Below are positions 1 to 8,057 of a stretch of 45,749 nucleotides of DNA, piece by piece (within the stretch, counting starts at the first letter, position 1; each line of letters opens with the position of its first letter). The notes beneath the pieces are model-generated. The model did not search any database. It was not told the origin of the DNA and saw only the letters and a list, made by a program, of their open reading frames with translations. Both the position numbers and the translations under genes were made by a program. Source of the DNA: Firmicutes bacterium UBA5449 (GTDB taxonomy: Bacteria; Bacillota; SHA-98; UBA4971); NCBI GenBank assembly GCA_002424305.1, contig DIQZ01000035.1, forward strand, positions 40,274 to 86,022, given 5' to 3'.

Positions 1-32
1 CATCCAAAGGTGTGGATATGGTACTTTCGCAT
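1..32 (-). CDS. miaB: tRNA methylthiotransferase MiaB, N-terminal fragment (runs off the window)
   Basis: Only ten complete codons lie in the window. They read MRKYHIHTFG, followed by the first two bases of a TG-starting codon. The ATG at 32-30 has a GGAG eight bases upstream. The aromatic/His run followed by T-F-G and a probable Cys matches the start of MiaB/RimO-type radical-SAM methylthiotransferases, whose first N-terminal cluster cysteine comes at this point. MiaB adds the 2-methylthio group to i6A37 in tRNA. The rest of the gene lies outside the window, so this is a motif-level call that a few more bases would settle. Confidence 0.55.
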   Translation of the reverse strand, partial: MRKYHIHTFG

Positions 33-275
33 AATCTCGTCTCCATAAGCGCAAATCATATCTATCCTAAGTAAACTACCACAATCTACGCCCAAACCGG
101 CCCCTGCCTGTCTCTGTTCGCCAATCTCAGTCTGTAAGTCATCTCCGGCAGGCCTTGTTCGGGTAGCCTGCGACTTCATCATAATACCACAGGCGAATCA
201 ATCCAGATAATGGCATCATACCTAGACACCCTCAGTTTACCAAACAGCTACATTAGTTGCAAACAACCTCTACCT
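33..275 (-). other. intergenic leader between glcD and miaB, no gene seen
   Basis: No convincing reading frame is present. On the minus strand the segment contains complementary GC-rich arms around 100-111 and 148-157 (GGCCTGCC against GGCAGG-GGCC), separated by roughly 40 nt, so the miaB leader may fold. I found no clear promoter or riboswitch signature and no intrinsic terminator with a U-tract behind glcD. Confidence 0.3.
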
Positions 276-1691
276 TCATAAGTCGAAGATTTTGCCCGGA
301 TTCAGGACAAGGTTCGGATCGATAGCGCGCTTAATAGATCTCATCACATTAATTGCTGTCGGATCCATGAGTTTCTCAAGGTGGTGAAGCCTCTTGGCCC
401 CTATACCATGTTCACCGGAAAGATTCCCGCCAAGCATGTATGTGGCAGCATACATTTCCTGAAGCGCCTTTTCCTTAATGTTCCCCCAGGTGTCTTCGTC
501 CATGTCCTCCCTGAGCAAAGTCGCATGGATATTGCCGTCGCCTGCGTGTCCGAAACAGGGAATTTTCACGCCATGCTTCTCCGAGATATCGGTTAACTCC
601 CCTAGCATCTTAGGAATCTCGCTGGTGGGCACGGTTATGTCTTCCATGCAATACACCGGGCTTACAACCCGTAAGGCTTCTGCCACGCACTTCCTGGCTT
701 TCCATATGCGCTCCTGCGTAGCCAAGTTGTCAGCCACATATACCTCTATACCGCCATTCTCCAGACACAACTTGCCTATGGTCTCATAGTCCTGTTCTAC
801 CTGGGTCTCAGAGCTTCCCTCAACCTCCACGATGATGTAGGCGCCGGCGTCACTGTGAGGGAGAACTTGGTTGAGATAGAGTTCCGCAGCTTTTATTGAC
901 ATGCTGTCCATGAATTCCACTGATGTGGGAACAATCCCACCCATTGTCATGACCTTAGGCACTACCTCTATGGCTTTTTGCATCTCCTTGAAAGGAATCA
1001 AGAGATCCGCTCTATACTTCGGTAGGGGAAGGAGCTTAAGCCAGATCTTTGTCACTACTCCGAGAGTACCTTCAGAACCGACAAGTAGATGAATGAGATC
1101 GTACCCTGTAACATCTTTCACGCACTTACCGCCGAGAGTCATGATCTCCCCGGTTGGCAGGACTACCTCAAGTCCATATACATACCTGGAAGTCGTCCCG
1201 TACTTAACAGCTCTGTTGCCACCTGCGTTCTCAGCGATGTTCCCACCTATATGAGAGCTTTCAGCGCTACATGGGTCACCTGCATAGAACAGACCCTCAT
1301 CTTCCGCCCGTCTCTGGACTTCTCCTGTGGTAACCCCGGGCTCCACAACGATGAACAGGTTCTCTTTATCTATTTCGAGAACTCTGTTAAACTTCTCCAG
1401 GGAAAGTACAATTCCTCCGAACACCGGCACACACCCTGCGGAAAGTCCGGTTCCTGCCCCGCGCGGGGTAACCGGGATCCTCTTCCTGTTGGCCAGCTTC
1501 ATAATAGAGGCGATTTCCTCTTTCGTCCCGGGCCGTACCACAACTTCAGGCATCTTGACATAAGCATCTTCAGATACCTCATCGTGAGAGTACGGCAGCA
1601 TCTTCTCCTCATCGGTGACTACAGCGGAAGGCCCGACAATACTTCTAAGTTCATGTATGATATCTTCTGTAATTCGCCTGTATCTTGACAT
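276..1691 (-). CDS. glcD: FAD-linked 2-hydroxyacid (glycolate/D-lactate) dehydrogenase, GlcD family
   Basis: A 471-residue flavoprotein of the VAO/PCMH fold that oxidises a 2-hydroxyacid (lactate, glycolate or similar) to the oxoacid. The N-terminal half holds the FAD_binding_4 domain, with TPRGAGTGLSAG and later LLVGSEGTLGVVT. The C-terminal FAD-oxidase domain carries CFGHAGDGNIHATLL and SGEHGIGAKR, the family's substrate/FAD signatures, and ends with the typical NPGKIF tail. Length is normal. The start is taken at ATG 1691, eight bases after GGGAGGGG; the in-frame GTG at 1700 overlaps the etfA stop and has no spaced SD. It is the last gene of gntR-etfB-etfA-glcD, so electrons most likely pass to the electron-transferring flavoprotein, as in lactate dehydrogenase/Etf complexes. 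The exact substrate is not visible. Confidence 0.9.
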   Translation of the reverse strand: MSRYRRITEDIIHELRSIVGPSAVVTDEEKMLPYSHDEVSEDAYVKMPEVVVRPGTKEEIASIMKLANRKRIPVTPRGAGTGLSAGCVPVFGGIVLSLEKFNRVLEIDKENLFIVVEPGVTTGEVQRRAEDEGLFYAGDPCSAESSHIGGNIAENAGGNRAVKYGTTSRYVYGLEVVLPTGEIMTLGGKCVKDVTGYDLIHLLVGSEGTLGVVTKIWLKLLPLPKYRADLLIPFKEMQKAIEVVPKVMTMGGIVPTSVEFMDSMSIKAAELYLNQVLPHSDAGAYIIVEVEGSSETQVEQDYETIGKLCLENGGIEVYVADNLATQERIWKARKCVAEALRVVSPVYCMEDITVPTSEIPKMLGELTDISEKHGVKIPCFGHAGDGNIHATLLREDMDEDTWGNIKEKALQEMYAATYMLGGNLSGEHGIGAKRLHHLEKLMDPTAINVMRSIKRAIDPNLVLNPGKIFDL

Positions 1692-1696
1692 AAGCT

Positions 1697-2719
1697 TCAC
1701 CCCTCCCTTACGTTACTTCCATTCTTCCTGTGCTTCAGTTTCTCTATTAGCTCCGGTACAACGTCAAACAGATCTCCGACTATGCCGAAATCGGCTACCT
1801 TGAAAATCTGAGCATCAGGATCTTTATTAATTACGACAATAGTCTCAGCTGTCTGCATACCTGCAAGATGCTGGACGGACCCGGAAAGGCCTATTGCTAC
1901 ATAAAGCTTTGGCGATACTGTCTTTCCACTTAGTCCTATCTGGTGAGGATATCCTACCCAACCCAAGTCTACGACATCTCTGGTAGCACCTACTGCAGCG
2001 CCAAGCAAGGATGCAAGTTCCTCTATCATGCGAAAATTATCCCGGGTCTTTAGACCTTTACCGCCGCAGACCACGATATCTGCATCTTGCACATTTACAT
2101 CCTGGGTGGTATCTTTCACAAATTCAATGAGCCTCTCAGGAGTTGCGAAGAATTCCTTGTCGTAACTCTTGAATATCACCCTACCTTCTCTGGTGGGATC
2201 AGCCGGAAGGGGCTTTGCTGACTTCGGCCTCACAGTAGCCATCTGAGGCCGTGCTGTCGGCGTCTTTATTGTAGCCATTACGTTACCACCGATGGCAGGC
2301 CTTGTCTGAAGAAGTAACCTATCATCAGGATCTATGTCAAGCCCTGTGCAGTCCGCTGTCAATCCCGCTTCGAGTCTTGCTGCAAGGACAGGCATAATTG
2401 TTCGACCTTGCGTAGTCGCAGCAGCCAGGATAATTTCAGGCCTCGCCTCCCTTGTAAGTCTGGTCAAAGTTGAAGTAAAAGGCCCGGGAAGGAAATACTT
2501 AAGCGAAGGGTCGTCCACTATATATACGACATCAGCGCCTCTTTGGATTATTCCTTCTGCATACTGTTCCATCTCATGTCCAAGGAGTACACAGGAAAGC
2601 TCATCAGAAAGCTTGTCAGCAAGAATGCGCCCCCTTGCCAGAAGCTCATATGTTACAGAGTGGAGCTTTCCACCTCTTTGTTCCCCTATTACCATTACGC
2701 CTCTATATGTCAAAGCCAT
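1697..2719 (-). CDS. etfA: electron transfer flavoprotein, alpha subunit
   Basis: A 340-residue EtfA. The C-terminal FAD-binding domain is very well conserved (GLSGSVQHLAGMQ, then INKDPDAQIFKVADFG), and the N-terminal half has the usual nucleotide-alpha-hydrolase fold. It pairs with EtfB to carry electrons for the adjacent GlcD-type dehydrogenase. Unlike LctC of the Acetobacterium bifurcating lactate dehydrogenase, it has no N-terminal ferredoxin domain. ATG 2719 is preferred over the GTG just before it; an AGGTG lies immediately upstream. It sits 20 nt after etfB, and its TGA at 1699-1697 lies inside the SD region of glcD, which suggests translational coupling. Confidence 0.93.
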   Translation of the reverse strand: MALTYRGVMVIGEQRGGKLHSVTYELLARGRILADKLSDELSCVLLGHEMEQYAEGIIQRGADVVYIVDDPSLKYFLPGPFTSTLTRLTREARPEIILAAATTQGRTIMPVLAARLEAGLTADCTGLDIDPDDRLLLQTRPAIGGNVMATIKTPTARPQMATVRPKSAKPLPADPTREGRVIFKSYDKEFFATPERLIEFVKDTTQDVNVQDADIVVCGGKGLKTRDNFRMIEELASLLGAAVGATRDVVDLGWVGYPHQIGLSGKTVSPKLYVAIGLSGSVQHLAGMQTAETIVVINKDPDAQIFKVADFGIVGDLFDVVPELIEKLKHRKNGSNVREG

Positions 2720-2739
2720 CACCTGCTTCCATTAGTAGC

Positions 2740-3543
2740 TTAGATAATTTCACGCATTTCGAGGAAGGATACAAGGTTGTCCACTGCAGTGCCTGCACTG
2801 TCTTGTTGATACATGATTGTGTCTCGGCTGAGTCTTGGCCGAAACACCTTGGCAACCCTTGTCGGAGAACCTTGAAGTCCCACATCGCAGCTGCAAATAT
2901 CCAATTCATCAGGCGTAAGAACAGGTATCTCCACAGCCTTCGCACGGAGTTTTCCGGAAAGCGTGGGGAATCCTGGTTGATTCATGTCTTTCACCACAGT
3001 TATGACGGCAGGAAGAGGTGTTTTCACACGCTCCAGCCCATCCTCAACTATTCGTTCAGCCACAATACATCCGTCTTCATAGACAATCTTCCGGACATAA
3101 GTCACCACAGGAACATCCAAAACGCCGGATACCATAGGCCCTACCTGTCCGGTCTCTCCGTCAGTTGCTCGTTCACCACAAAGCACTAAGTCATTTTCGC
3201 CAAGTTCGCCACCGGCTGCTTGGGCTAAGGCCCTGGCCAAGGCCTTGCTTGTGGCTAAAGTATCAGAACCTGAGAATCCTCGATGTGATAGTAGAACTGC
3301 TTCATCTGCGCCGAGGGCTATGGCCTCTCTCAAAGCCTTCTTCGCATGAGGCGGCCCCATGCTGATTGCCGTAACTTTCACCTCAGACATGACACTCTTA
3401 ACTCGAATAGCCTCAGCCAGTGCATTTTCGTCTAGTGGGTTAATAACGTTTTGGTGCTCCGTCCTTATCATTGTCCCAGTCTCTTCATCCATTTTCACAT
3501 TGGATGTGCCTGGTACCTGCTTGAGTAAAACGTAGATATTCAT
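2740..3543 (-). CDS. etfB: electron transfer flavoprotein, beta subunit
   Basis: A 267-residue EtfB, the partner of EtfA in the FAD-containing electron carrier. Family signatures seen are VLLKQVPGT at the N terminus, NPLDENALAEAIR near residue 40, and the EtfB signature region with ATDGETGQVGP near residue 125. The ATG at 3543 overlaps the stop of the upstream regulator (ACATGA) and lies behind GGAGGAGAAGG. Whether this Etf bifurcates (carrying an additional FAD in EtfB) cannot be settled by eye, though NAD-binding bifurcating Etfs are common in anaerobes with this gene order. Confidence 0.93.
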   Translation of the reverse strand: MNIYVLLKQVPGTSNVKMDEETGTMIRTEHQNVINPLDENALAEAIRVKSVMSEVKVTAISMGPPHAKKALREAIALGADEAVLLSHRGFSGSDTLATSKALARALAQAAGGELGENDLVLCGERATDGETGQVGPMVSGVLDVPVVTYVRKIVYEDGCIVAERIVEDGLERVKTPLPAVITVVKDMNQPGFPTLSGKLRAKAVEIPVLTPDELDICSCDVGLQGSPTRVAKVFRPRLSRDTIMYQQDSAGTAVDNLVSFLEMREII

Positions 3544-4268
3544 GTGAGTCCTTCTCCTCCTGAATTTGAATGGGGATTATTCACAATTTGGTCCACGTAA
3601 GGTTTTGCGACTTTCCTAAAGTGATCTCTCATTGCTTTGCCTGCGGCGCGAGAATCCTTGCCGGCTATGGCCGAAACTATCTTTCGGTGATATTCATACG
3701 ACTCTCCGGTGACCCCATAGAGTTCCATGATCTTTCGCAACTGAACCATGAGAATATCCTGTATTGTGGAAAAGAGTTCAACAAGAACCTCATTTTGTGA
3801 TGCTTCCACAACCATCACATGAAACGCGAAATCTTTCTCTACATACTCCTTGGGACTGTCCAGAAGCTCACCCATCTTACGAACAAGTTCACAGAGGGCA
3901 CGAGCCTCTTCTTCGCCTGCCCGCTCCGCTGCTAACATGGCTGCAGTTACTTCAATGGCTTCGCGGGCTTCAACAAGATCAGTCAACGTCCTTCCGCCCA
4001 ACTTGAAGAACTGAAGAGCGCGAGTCACAAGAGAATTGCCACTCACACGGTTAACGTAAGTTCCGTCACCATGCCTGACTGTGACAATACCCATTGTCTC
4101 CAATTGACGAACTGCTTCTCTAAGCGCGTTTCTGCTCACCTGCAGCGTTTTAGAAAGCTCGTGCTCAGGCGGGAGTTTAGCACCCATTTCAAACATACCG
4201 TCTGATATCGCTTCTATAAGCTTTTCGGAAACAGAATCAACTACTCGAACGCGTTTTATCGGTTCCAT
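3540..4268 (-). CDS. GntR/FadR-family transcriptional regulator of the etf-glcD operon
   Basis: A 242-residue regulator. The N-terminal winged helix-turn-helix includes LPPEHELSKTLQVSRNALRE and VRHGDGTYV, typical of GntR proteins. The all-helical C-terminal FCD effector domain contains the metal/ligand region with EAREAIEVTAA and later FHVMVVEAS. FadR/LldR-type regulators of this kind control lactate, glycolate or fatty-acid use, which fits the genes it overlaps (4-bp stop/start overlap with etfB). ATG 4268 is chosen because AGGTGG sits seven bases upstream and the protein then begins just before the HTH. ATG 4340 (GGAG, spacing 8) is a credible alternative adding 24 residues. It probably regulates its own operon in response to a hydroxyacid. 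Confidence 0.87.
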   Translation of the reverse strand: MEPIKRVRVVDSVSEKLIEAISDGMFEMGAKLPPEHELSKTLQVSRNALREAVRQLETMGIVTVRHGDGTYVNRVSGNSLVTRALQFFKLGGRTLTDLVEAREAIEVTAAMLAAERAGEEEARALCELVRKMGELLDSPKEYVEKDFAFHVMVVEASQNEVLVELFSTIQDILMVQLRKIMELYGVTGESYEYHRKIVSAIAGKDSRAAGKAMRDHFRKVAKPYVDQIVNNPHSNSGGEGLT

Positions 4269-4373
4269 ATCAGTACCACCTATCACCTCTTGCAAATAGT
4301 TGTAGGATGACCCTATAATAGTATGATTCTTCGACGACATTTGAGGATCTCCTGCTTCTGCTAAAGATTCTCT

Positions 4374-4402
4374 TCGATAGGGAAACAGAATGAGTTGGTC
4401 AA
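4374..4402 (-). promoter_or_regulatory. candidate sigma-A promoter for gntR-etfBA-glcD
   Basis: On the minus strand TTGACC (4402-4397) is followed after exactly 17 nt by TATCGA (4379-4374). The -35 is strong and the -10 moderate. It lies upstream of both candidate starts of the regulator, within the roughly 170-nt gap after spoVB. Confidence 0.45.
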
Positions 4403-4438
4403 TGAGGAAACGACGATCATGTAGAGGGTGGCTTCTGC

Positions 4439-6058
4439 TTAGTGCGCCCAACCGATAAACTGGAAAACCCTAACCAAGACATTGCCGATAATGGGGATTA
4501 TCGCCATTTCGCGCAAACTGAATTCCCCGAGAAAAAGCAAGGCTAACCCATACGCAACTACACCTGCAAGGATCGCGGCAGATGTAGATATTGCACAGTT
4601 TAGGGTACGCATGAGTAGAAGCCCATTGACACCTTGGACTACCGGGAACATCATGGCGGAACCCACTATTGCCCGCCATCCTACTTTAAGAATGCCAAAA
4701 CCTGCTCCTGTCAGTCTCCCTATAGCAATCATGTTGAGGATCCCTGTTATGAGAAAGCCAAGTCCGATTCCAAGAGCAGCGCCTCTTATGTCTACTCCGG
4801 GGATTCCCGTAAGGATGTAGTTTGCCAAAGTGGCGCAACTTGCCCCGATAAGACCGTTTCGCGCAGGAAGACCCACCTTGCCGACACCGTTAAGAACGCT
4901 TGCAGTGGTCTGTTGCAGACATAGGAATGCGGCGCCAAATGCCATTATCCTTAACGGGATTCCTGCGGCGGGATCACCGAATATGAGAGTACTTATTTCC
5001 ACAGGCAATGTCAGAAGTCCGATTGAAGAAGGAATCCCAACCAATAACGCACCTCTCACTGAGCTCTTTGCCAACTGAACTATGCGGTAACGCTGCCCCT
5101 TCGCATGAGCTGCCGCGACTTGGGGAAGAAGGTTTACAGCCATTGCACCGGTAACAACACCCGGTAAGGCCACTAGACCTAATGCCATTCCTGACAGACG
5201 TCCATATAGTTCTGCTGAACCGGAGATGGAAAAGCCGATAAGCTGAAGCCTAGATGGGATAATGGCTGCGTTCAAGAATTCCTGTACAGGTCCTACCAGC
5301 GACGCTATTGTTACCGGCCACGCCAGATACACAAGTTCCTTTAGGGTAGAAAAGGGCGACAGCCGACCCTGGGATTGCATAGCACGAGCCTTCAACTTTC
5401 GTCCGCCTTCTCTTGTAGAGTTCTTTCTACCCATGGCCACAAAACACGTAACAAGAAGCAAAAGCCCCACGCCTGACCCGCAAGAGCCGCCCATAGCAGC
5501 CCCTGCGGCAGACCAATGTACGCCTCTGGGTAGCAGAGCGTAAGCTAACCCAAGCCCTACAACAACCCTCACCACCTGCTCTATCACATGGCATATGGCT
5601 GTTGGCGCCATGATGCGGCGTCCTTGAAAATAACCTCTGAAAACAGCGGAACAGGCCACAAAAAGGATTGCAGGAGATAAATACCGTAGCGGAAAAAACA
5701 CCCTGGGGTCTCTGACTACAAAAGCTGTAATAAAGCCTGCACCGGCATACAGTGCATATGAGAGCAACAATCCTATGGGGATCATGACCCAAAGGCATGC
5801 AAGTACGACCTGTCTTGCACCGGGTTCATCTCCGGTGGCAATCCTCGCTGAAACAAGTTTTGCGGTTGCGACAGGAATTCCGGATGCACAGAGCACTAGC
5901 GCCGTAACGAAAATCGGTGACGCCATCTGAAGAAGCCCAACGCCTTCCGCACCTATCAGCCTGGTTAGGGGAATAATGAACAAGGCGCCCAACGCCTTTG
6001 TAATGATTCCTGCGCCCAGCAGAATAAAGGTACCTCTTAAGAAAGACTGAGGTTTCAT
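4439..6058 (-). CDS. spoVB: SpoVB-like polysaccharide/lipid flippase (MATE/MOP superfamily)
   Basis: A 539-residue integral membrane protein of the polysaccharide-biosynthesis/MOP exporter family, with about 14 hydrophobic segments. The N terminus (LRGTFILLGAGIITKALGAL, then RLIGAEGVGLLQMA) is typical of Firmicute SpoVB and its paralogues, which move lipid-linked precursors across the membrane for spore-cortex peptidoglycan. Length fits the family (about 520-550). It starts at ATG 6058, 50 nt after the amidase-fusion gene and in the same direction, so both may be co-expressed in envelope or cortex work. Assignment to the SpoVB subfamily rather than a general MurJ-like flippase rests on the N-terminal signature and the sporulating host. 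Confidence 0.82.
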   Translation of the reverse strand: MKPQSFLRGTFILLGAGIITKALGALFIIPLTRLIGAEGVGLLQMASPIFVTALVLCASGIPVATAKLVSARIATGDEPGARQVVLACLWVMIPIGLLLSYALYAGAGFITAFVVRDPRVFFPLRYLSPAILFVACSAVFRGYFQGRRIMAPTAICHVIEQVVRVVVGLGLAYALLPRGVHWSAAGAAMGGSCGSGVGLLLLVTCFVAMGRKNSTREGGRKLKARAMQSQGRLSPFSTLKELVYLAWPVTIASLVGPVQEFLNAAIIPSRLQLIGFSISGSAELYGRLSGMALGLVALPGVVTGAMAVNLLPQVAAAHAKGQRYRIVQLAKSSVRGALLVGIPSSIGLLTLPVEISTLIFGDPAAGIPLRIMAFGAAFLCLQQTTASVLNGVGKVGLPARNGLIGASCATLANYILTGIPGVDIRGAALGIGLGFLITGILNMIAIGRLTGAGFGILKVGWRAIVGSAMMFPVVQGVNGLLLMRTLNCAISTSAAILAGVVAYGLALLFLGEFSLREMAIIPIIGNVLVRVFQFIGWAH

Positions 6059-6108
6059 GGCAGTACCCTATTTATGCCGCGCACGTTCGGATGATGACAA
6101 TGTGAAAC

Positions 6109-7734
6109 TCAGTAGTCGGGCCGAAGGATGACAATGGGGGTTTGCTGATCGTCATTCCCCAGAGGATTGCTTGCAAGCGCACGGGATACCCACTCCACAG
6201 CAGTACGATCAGTTATTCCAAGGACATCTACACAACCGAGATCATTTACGTCTACTATTGCAATGTCTATACCAATTGTGTCTTTAATGTGTCGTGCAAC
6301 GTTGTCCGGATTGGATGGACCAAGAATCACATACTTATCAAATGGGGGAAGAGTCATTGCTACATCATCGATTTGGGCAAGCGATCGTCCTGCAACCCTG
6401 TAAAAATCACCCCTCCGCCCTATGAGTCTGCCTGCGCCTGCAGCTACAACCCCCAGCAATACTCTATGGGATCCAACTTCATTGATGGCAAGCTGCATGG
6501 CAGGTGGGGTAGCAAGGCTTCCGCCTTTCCCGGGAAGCTTACAAAGCATGCGCGCAAGCCTACCCGGATGGACAGACTCAGGCAAAATAGCCCTACCTTG
6601 AGTTATGGATACAACACTCTCAGCGACTGCCACAACATCACCTGGTTTTGCAATCTTCGAAGTATATTTTTTCACAACCTCAATCAGACTTTCGTTTTCG
6701 CCTATTAAGTGAGTCCTTATTGGAATCGTCGCGACACTCACAGGGACAGTCCTAGACTTATCAAGGGTCATACTACACTTATCAGGACAGTCAGCGCTGA
6801 GAAGAAAATACCTTTTGAGTCCTGTAACCAATGCGTCTGCAGCCCGCTCTTTAAAAATAAGACTACGAAACCACCCTTCTTCCACCCGGTTGGTTATCGT
6901 AGCTACTTCTGCGATTACATACGGAATCTTGAAATCAGGAGGAAGCCGACCCGGAATTTTCGCTATACCCCTATCTGCCACCGGAAGTTTTTCGACGAGA
7001 GAAGCTTGTACGCATTCGGCCAGAGCCCGACTTTCCCTCTCAGTCTCCCTACTATACAAAGTCCTGGCGCCTGATATTTCTCGGTTGCCGGATGCATTCG
7101 CGTGGATACTGATGAGAACGTCAGCGCCTGACATTTCAGCGAGAGCAAACCTTGCTTTCCTTGAAACGTCTTCGTCAGATATGCGAGTCATCACTACCCC
7201 TGCCTTTTCCAGCGCAAGGGCATTGGATAGGAGTCGCCCTGTCTCAAGGGTTATCTTCTTTTCCACAAGATTCACCTGACCGCGTCCTCCGAAGTCAGAG
7301 CCCCCGTGTCCGGGATCGATCGCCACAAGTTTGCCTTCAAATATTGCCCTTATTGGACTGCGGTCAAGGTCTATCACAAGTCTTCCCGGCCCATCCTCTT
7401 TGGGCATCGCCGGGACCTCAATCACAGTCCAAGACGAGGGATGTTCGAGACTCACAAGGACATGAGGATGAGGTGGCCCAAGAGCCACTGTCATTGAGGA
7501 TATAAGCCCATCATTTACTGCTATACGGTCAGGTGCCATGATAAGGACGGAGTCCGGAAGATCTATCCTTAATTGATTGGCAGAGACTGTACGAACACGG
7601 TAACGCGGCAAAGAAACAGCCTCTATAACCAGGCGGGACGTCACGCGATTAGCGATGAGGTCAGTAAATCTGGTAGCTCGGATATTTGTGATTCTTGGAC
7701 GCTCCATAAACTTAACCCCGCCTACCATAGTCAT
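6109..7734 (-). CDS. three-domain protein: AMIN, N-acetylmuramoyl-L-alanine amidase, F420-0:glutamate-ligase-like
   Basis: A 541-residue continuous frame with three parts. Residues about 13-122 resemble an AMIN beta domain, including RLVIEAV and LRIDLPDSVL. Residues about 135-312 are a zinc amidase (Amidase_3): DPGHGGSDFGG, LVEKKITLETG, LISIHANASG and IAEVATITN supply the expected ligands H143, E158 and H211 and the catalytic E276. After a short linker, residues about 333-541 match the stand-alone CofE-like F420-ligase family of Firmicutes: KPGDVVAVAESVV, TPPAMQLAINEVGSHRVLL, GRRGDFYRVAG and a terminal DDQQTPIVILRP. There is no signal peptide or membrane segment, odd for a cell-wall amidase. 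ATG 7734 has GGAG six bases upstream. The third domain is recognised from memory of the family and is less certain than the amidase. Confidence 0.8.
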   Translation of the reverse strand: MTMVGGVKFMERPRITNIRATRFTDLIANRVTSRLVIEAVSLPRYRVRTVSANQLRIDLPDSVLIMAPDRIAVNDGLISSMTVALGPPHPHVLVSLEHPSSWTVIEVPAMPKEDGPGRLVIDLDRSPIRAIFEGKLVAIDPGHGGSDFGGRGQVNLVEKKITLETGRLLSNALALEKAGVVMTRISDEDVSRKARFALAEMSGADVLISIHANASGNREISGARTLYSRETERESRALAECVQASLVEKLPVADRGIAKIPGRLPPDFKIPYVIAEVATITNRVEEGWFRSLIFKERAADALVTGLKRYFLLSADCPDKCSMTLDKSRTVPVSVATIPIRTHLIGENESLIEVVKKYTSKIAKPGDVVAVAESVVSITQGRAILPESVHPGRLARMLCKLPGKGGSLATPPAMQLAINEVGSHRVLLGVVAAGAGRLIGRRGDFYRVAGRSLAQIDDVAMTLPPFDKYVILGPSNPDNVARHIKDTIGIDIAIVDVNDLGCVDVLGITDRTAVEWVSRALASNPLGNDDQQTPIVILRPDY

Positions 7735-7823
7735 GTCTCTCTCCGGGGTGGAGACACAACATATACTATGCTTTGGCGAGGCATTGTGTAGCTTGACTCA
7801 AACGGTCTCTCTTATCAGGCTCT

Positions 7824-8057
7824 TTAACCGCCCGAAACCGGCGGGAGTACTGTGATTATCTGACCATGGGTGACTTCTTCATCTATCTTGCAGAGTCTGT
7901 CATCCGTAAGAAGGAGCCCGCAGGCGCCTTCCGGCAAGTTTGCGGCAGCCAGAGCCTCTTTCGCTGTCGCTCCCTCTTTAAGTCTTACTTCCATTGACTC
8001 ACCAAGGTGGTCATAAATCTCCCGTAGCGCCCGGCCAAATCTTAGAGTAACTCTCAT
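7824..8057 (-). CDS. MoaD/ThiS-family sulfur-carrier-like protein
   Basis: A 77-residue beta-grasp protein ending in SGG; the C-terminal Gly-Gly is the thiocarboxylation site of MoaD/ThiS proteins. The N-terminal beta strand (MRVTLRFGRALRE), the ITVLPPVSGG end and the length fit the family. Its ATG overlaps the AOR stop by 4 bp, so it is translationally coupled to AOR. Such small proteins often sit beside aldehyde ferredoxin oxidoreductases and are presumed to supply dithiolene sulfur for the tungstopterin cofactor. It could instead be a dedicated paralogue for this one enzyme. It is the last gene of the eight-gene operon. Confidence 0.85.
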   Translation of the reverse strand: MRVTLRFGRALREIYDHLGESMEVRLKEGATAKEALAAANLPEGACGLLLTDDRLCKIDEEVTHGQIITVLPPVSGG

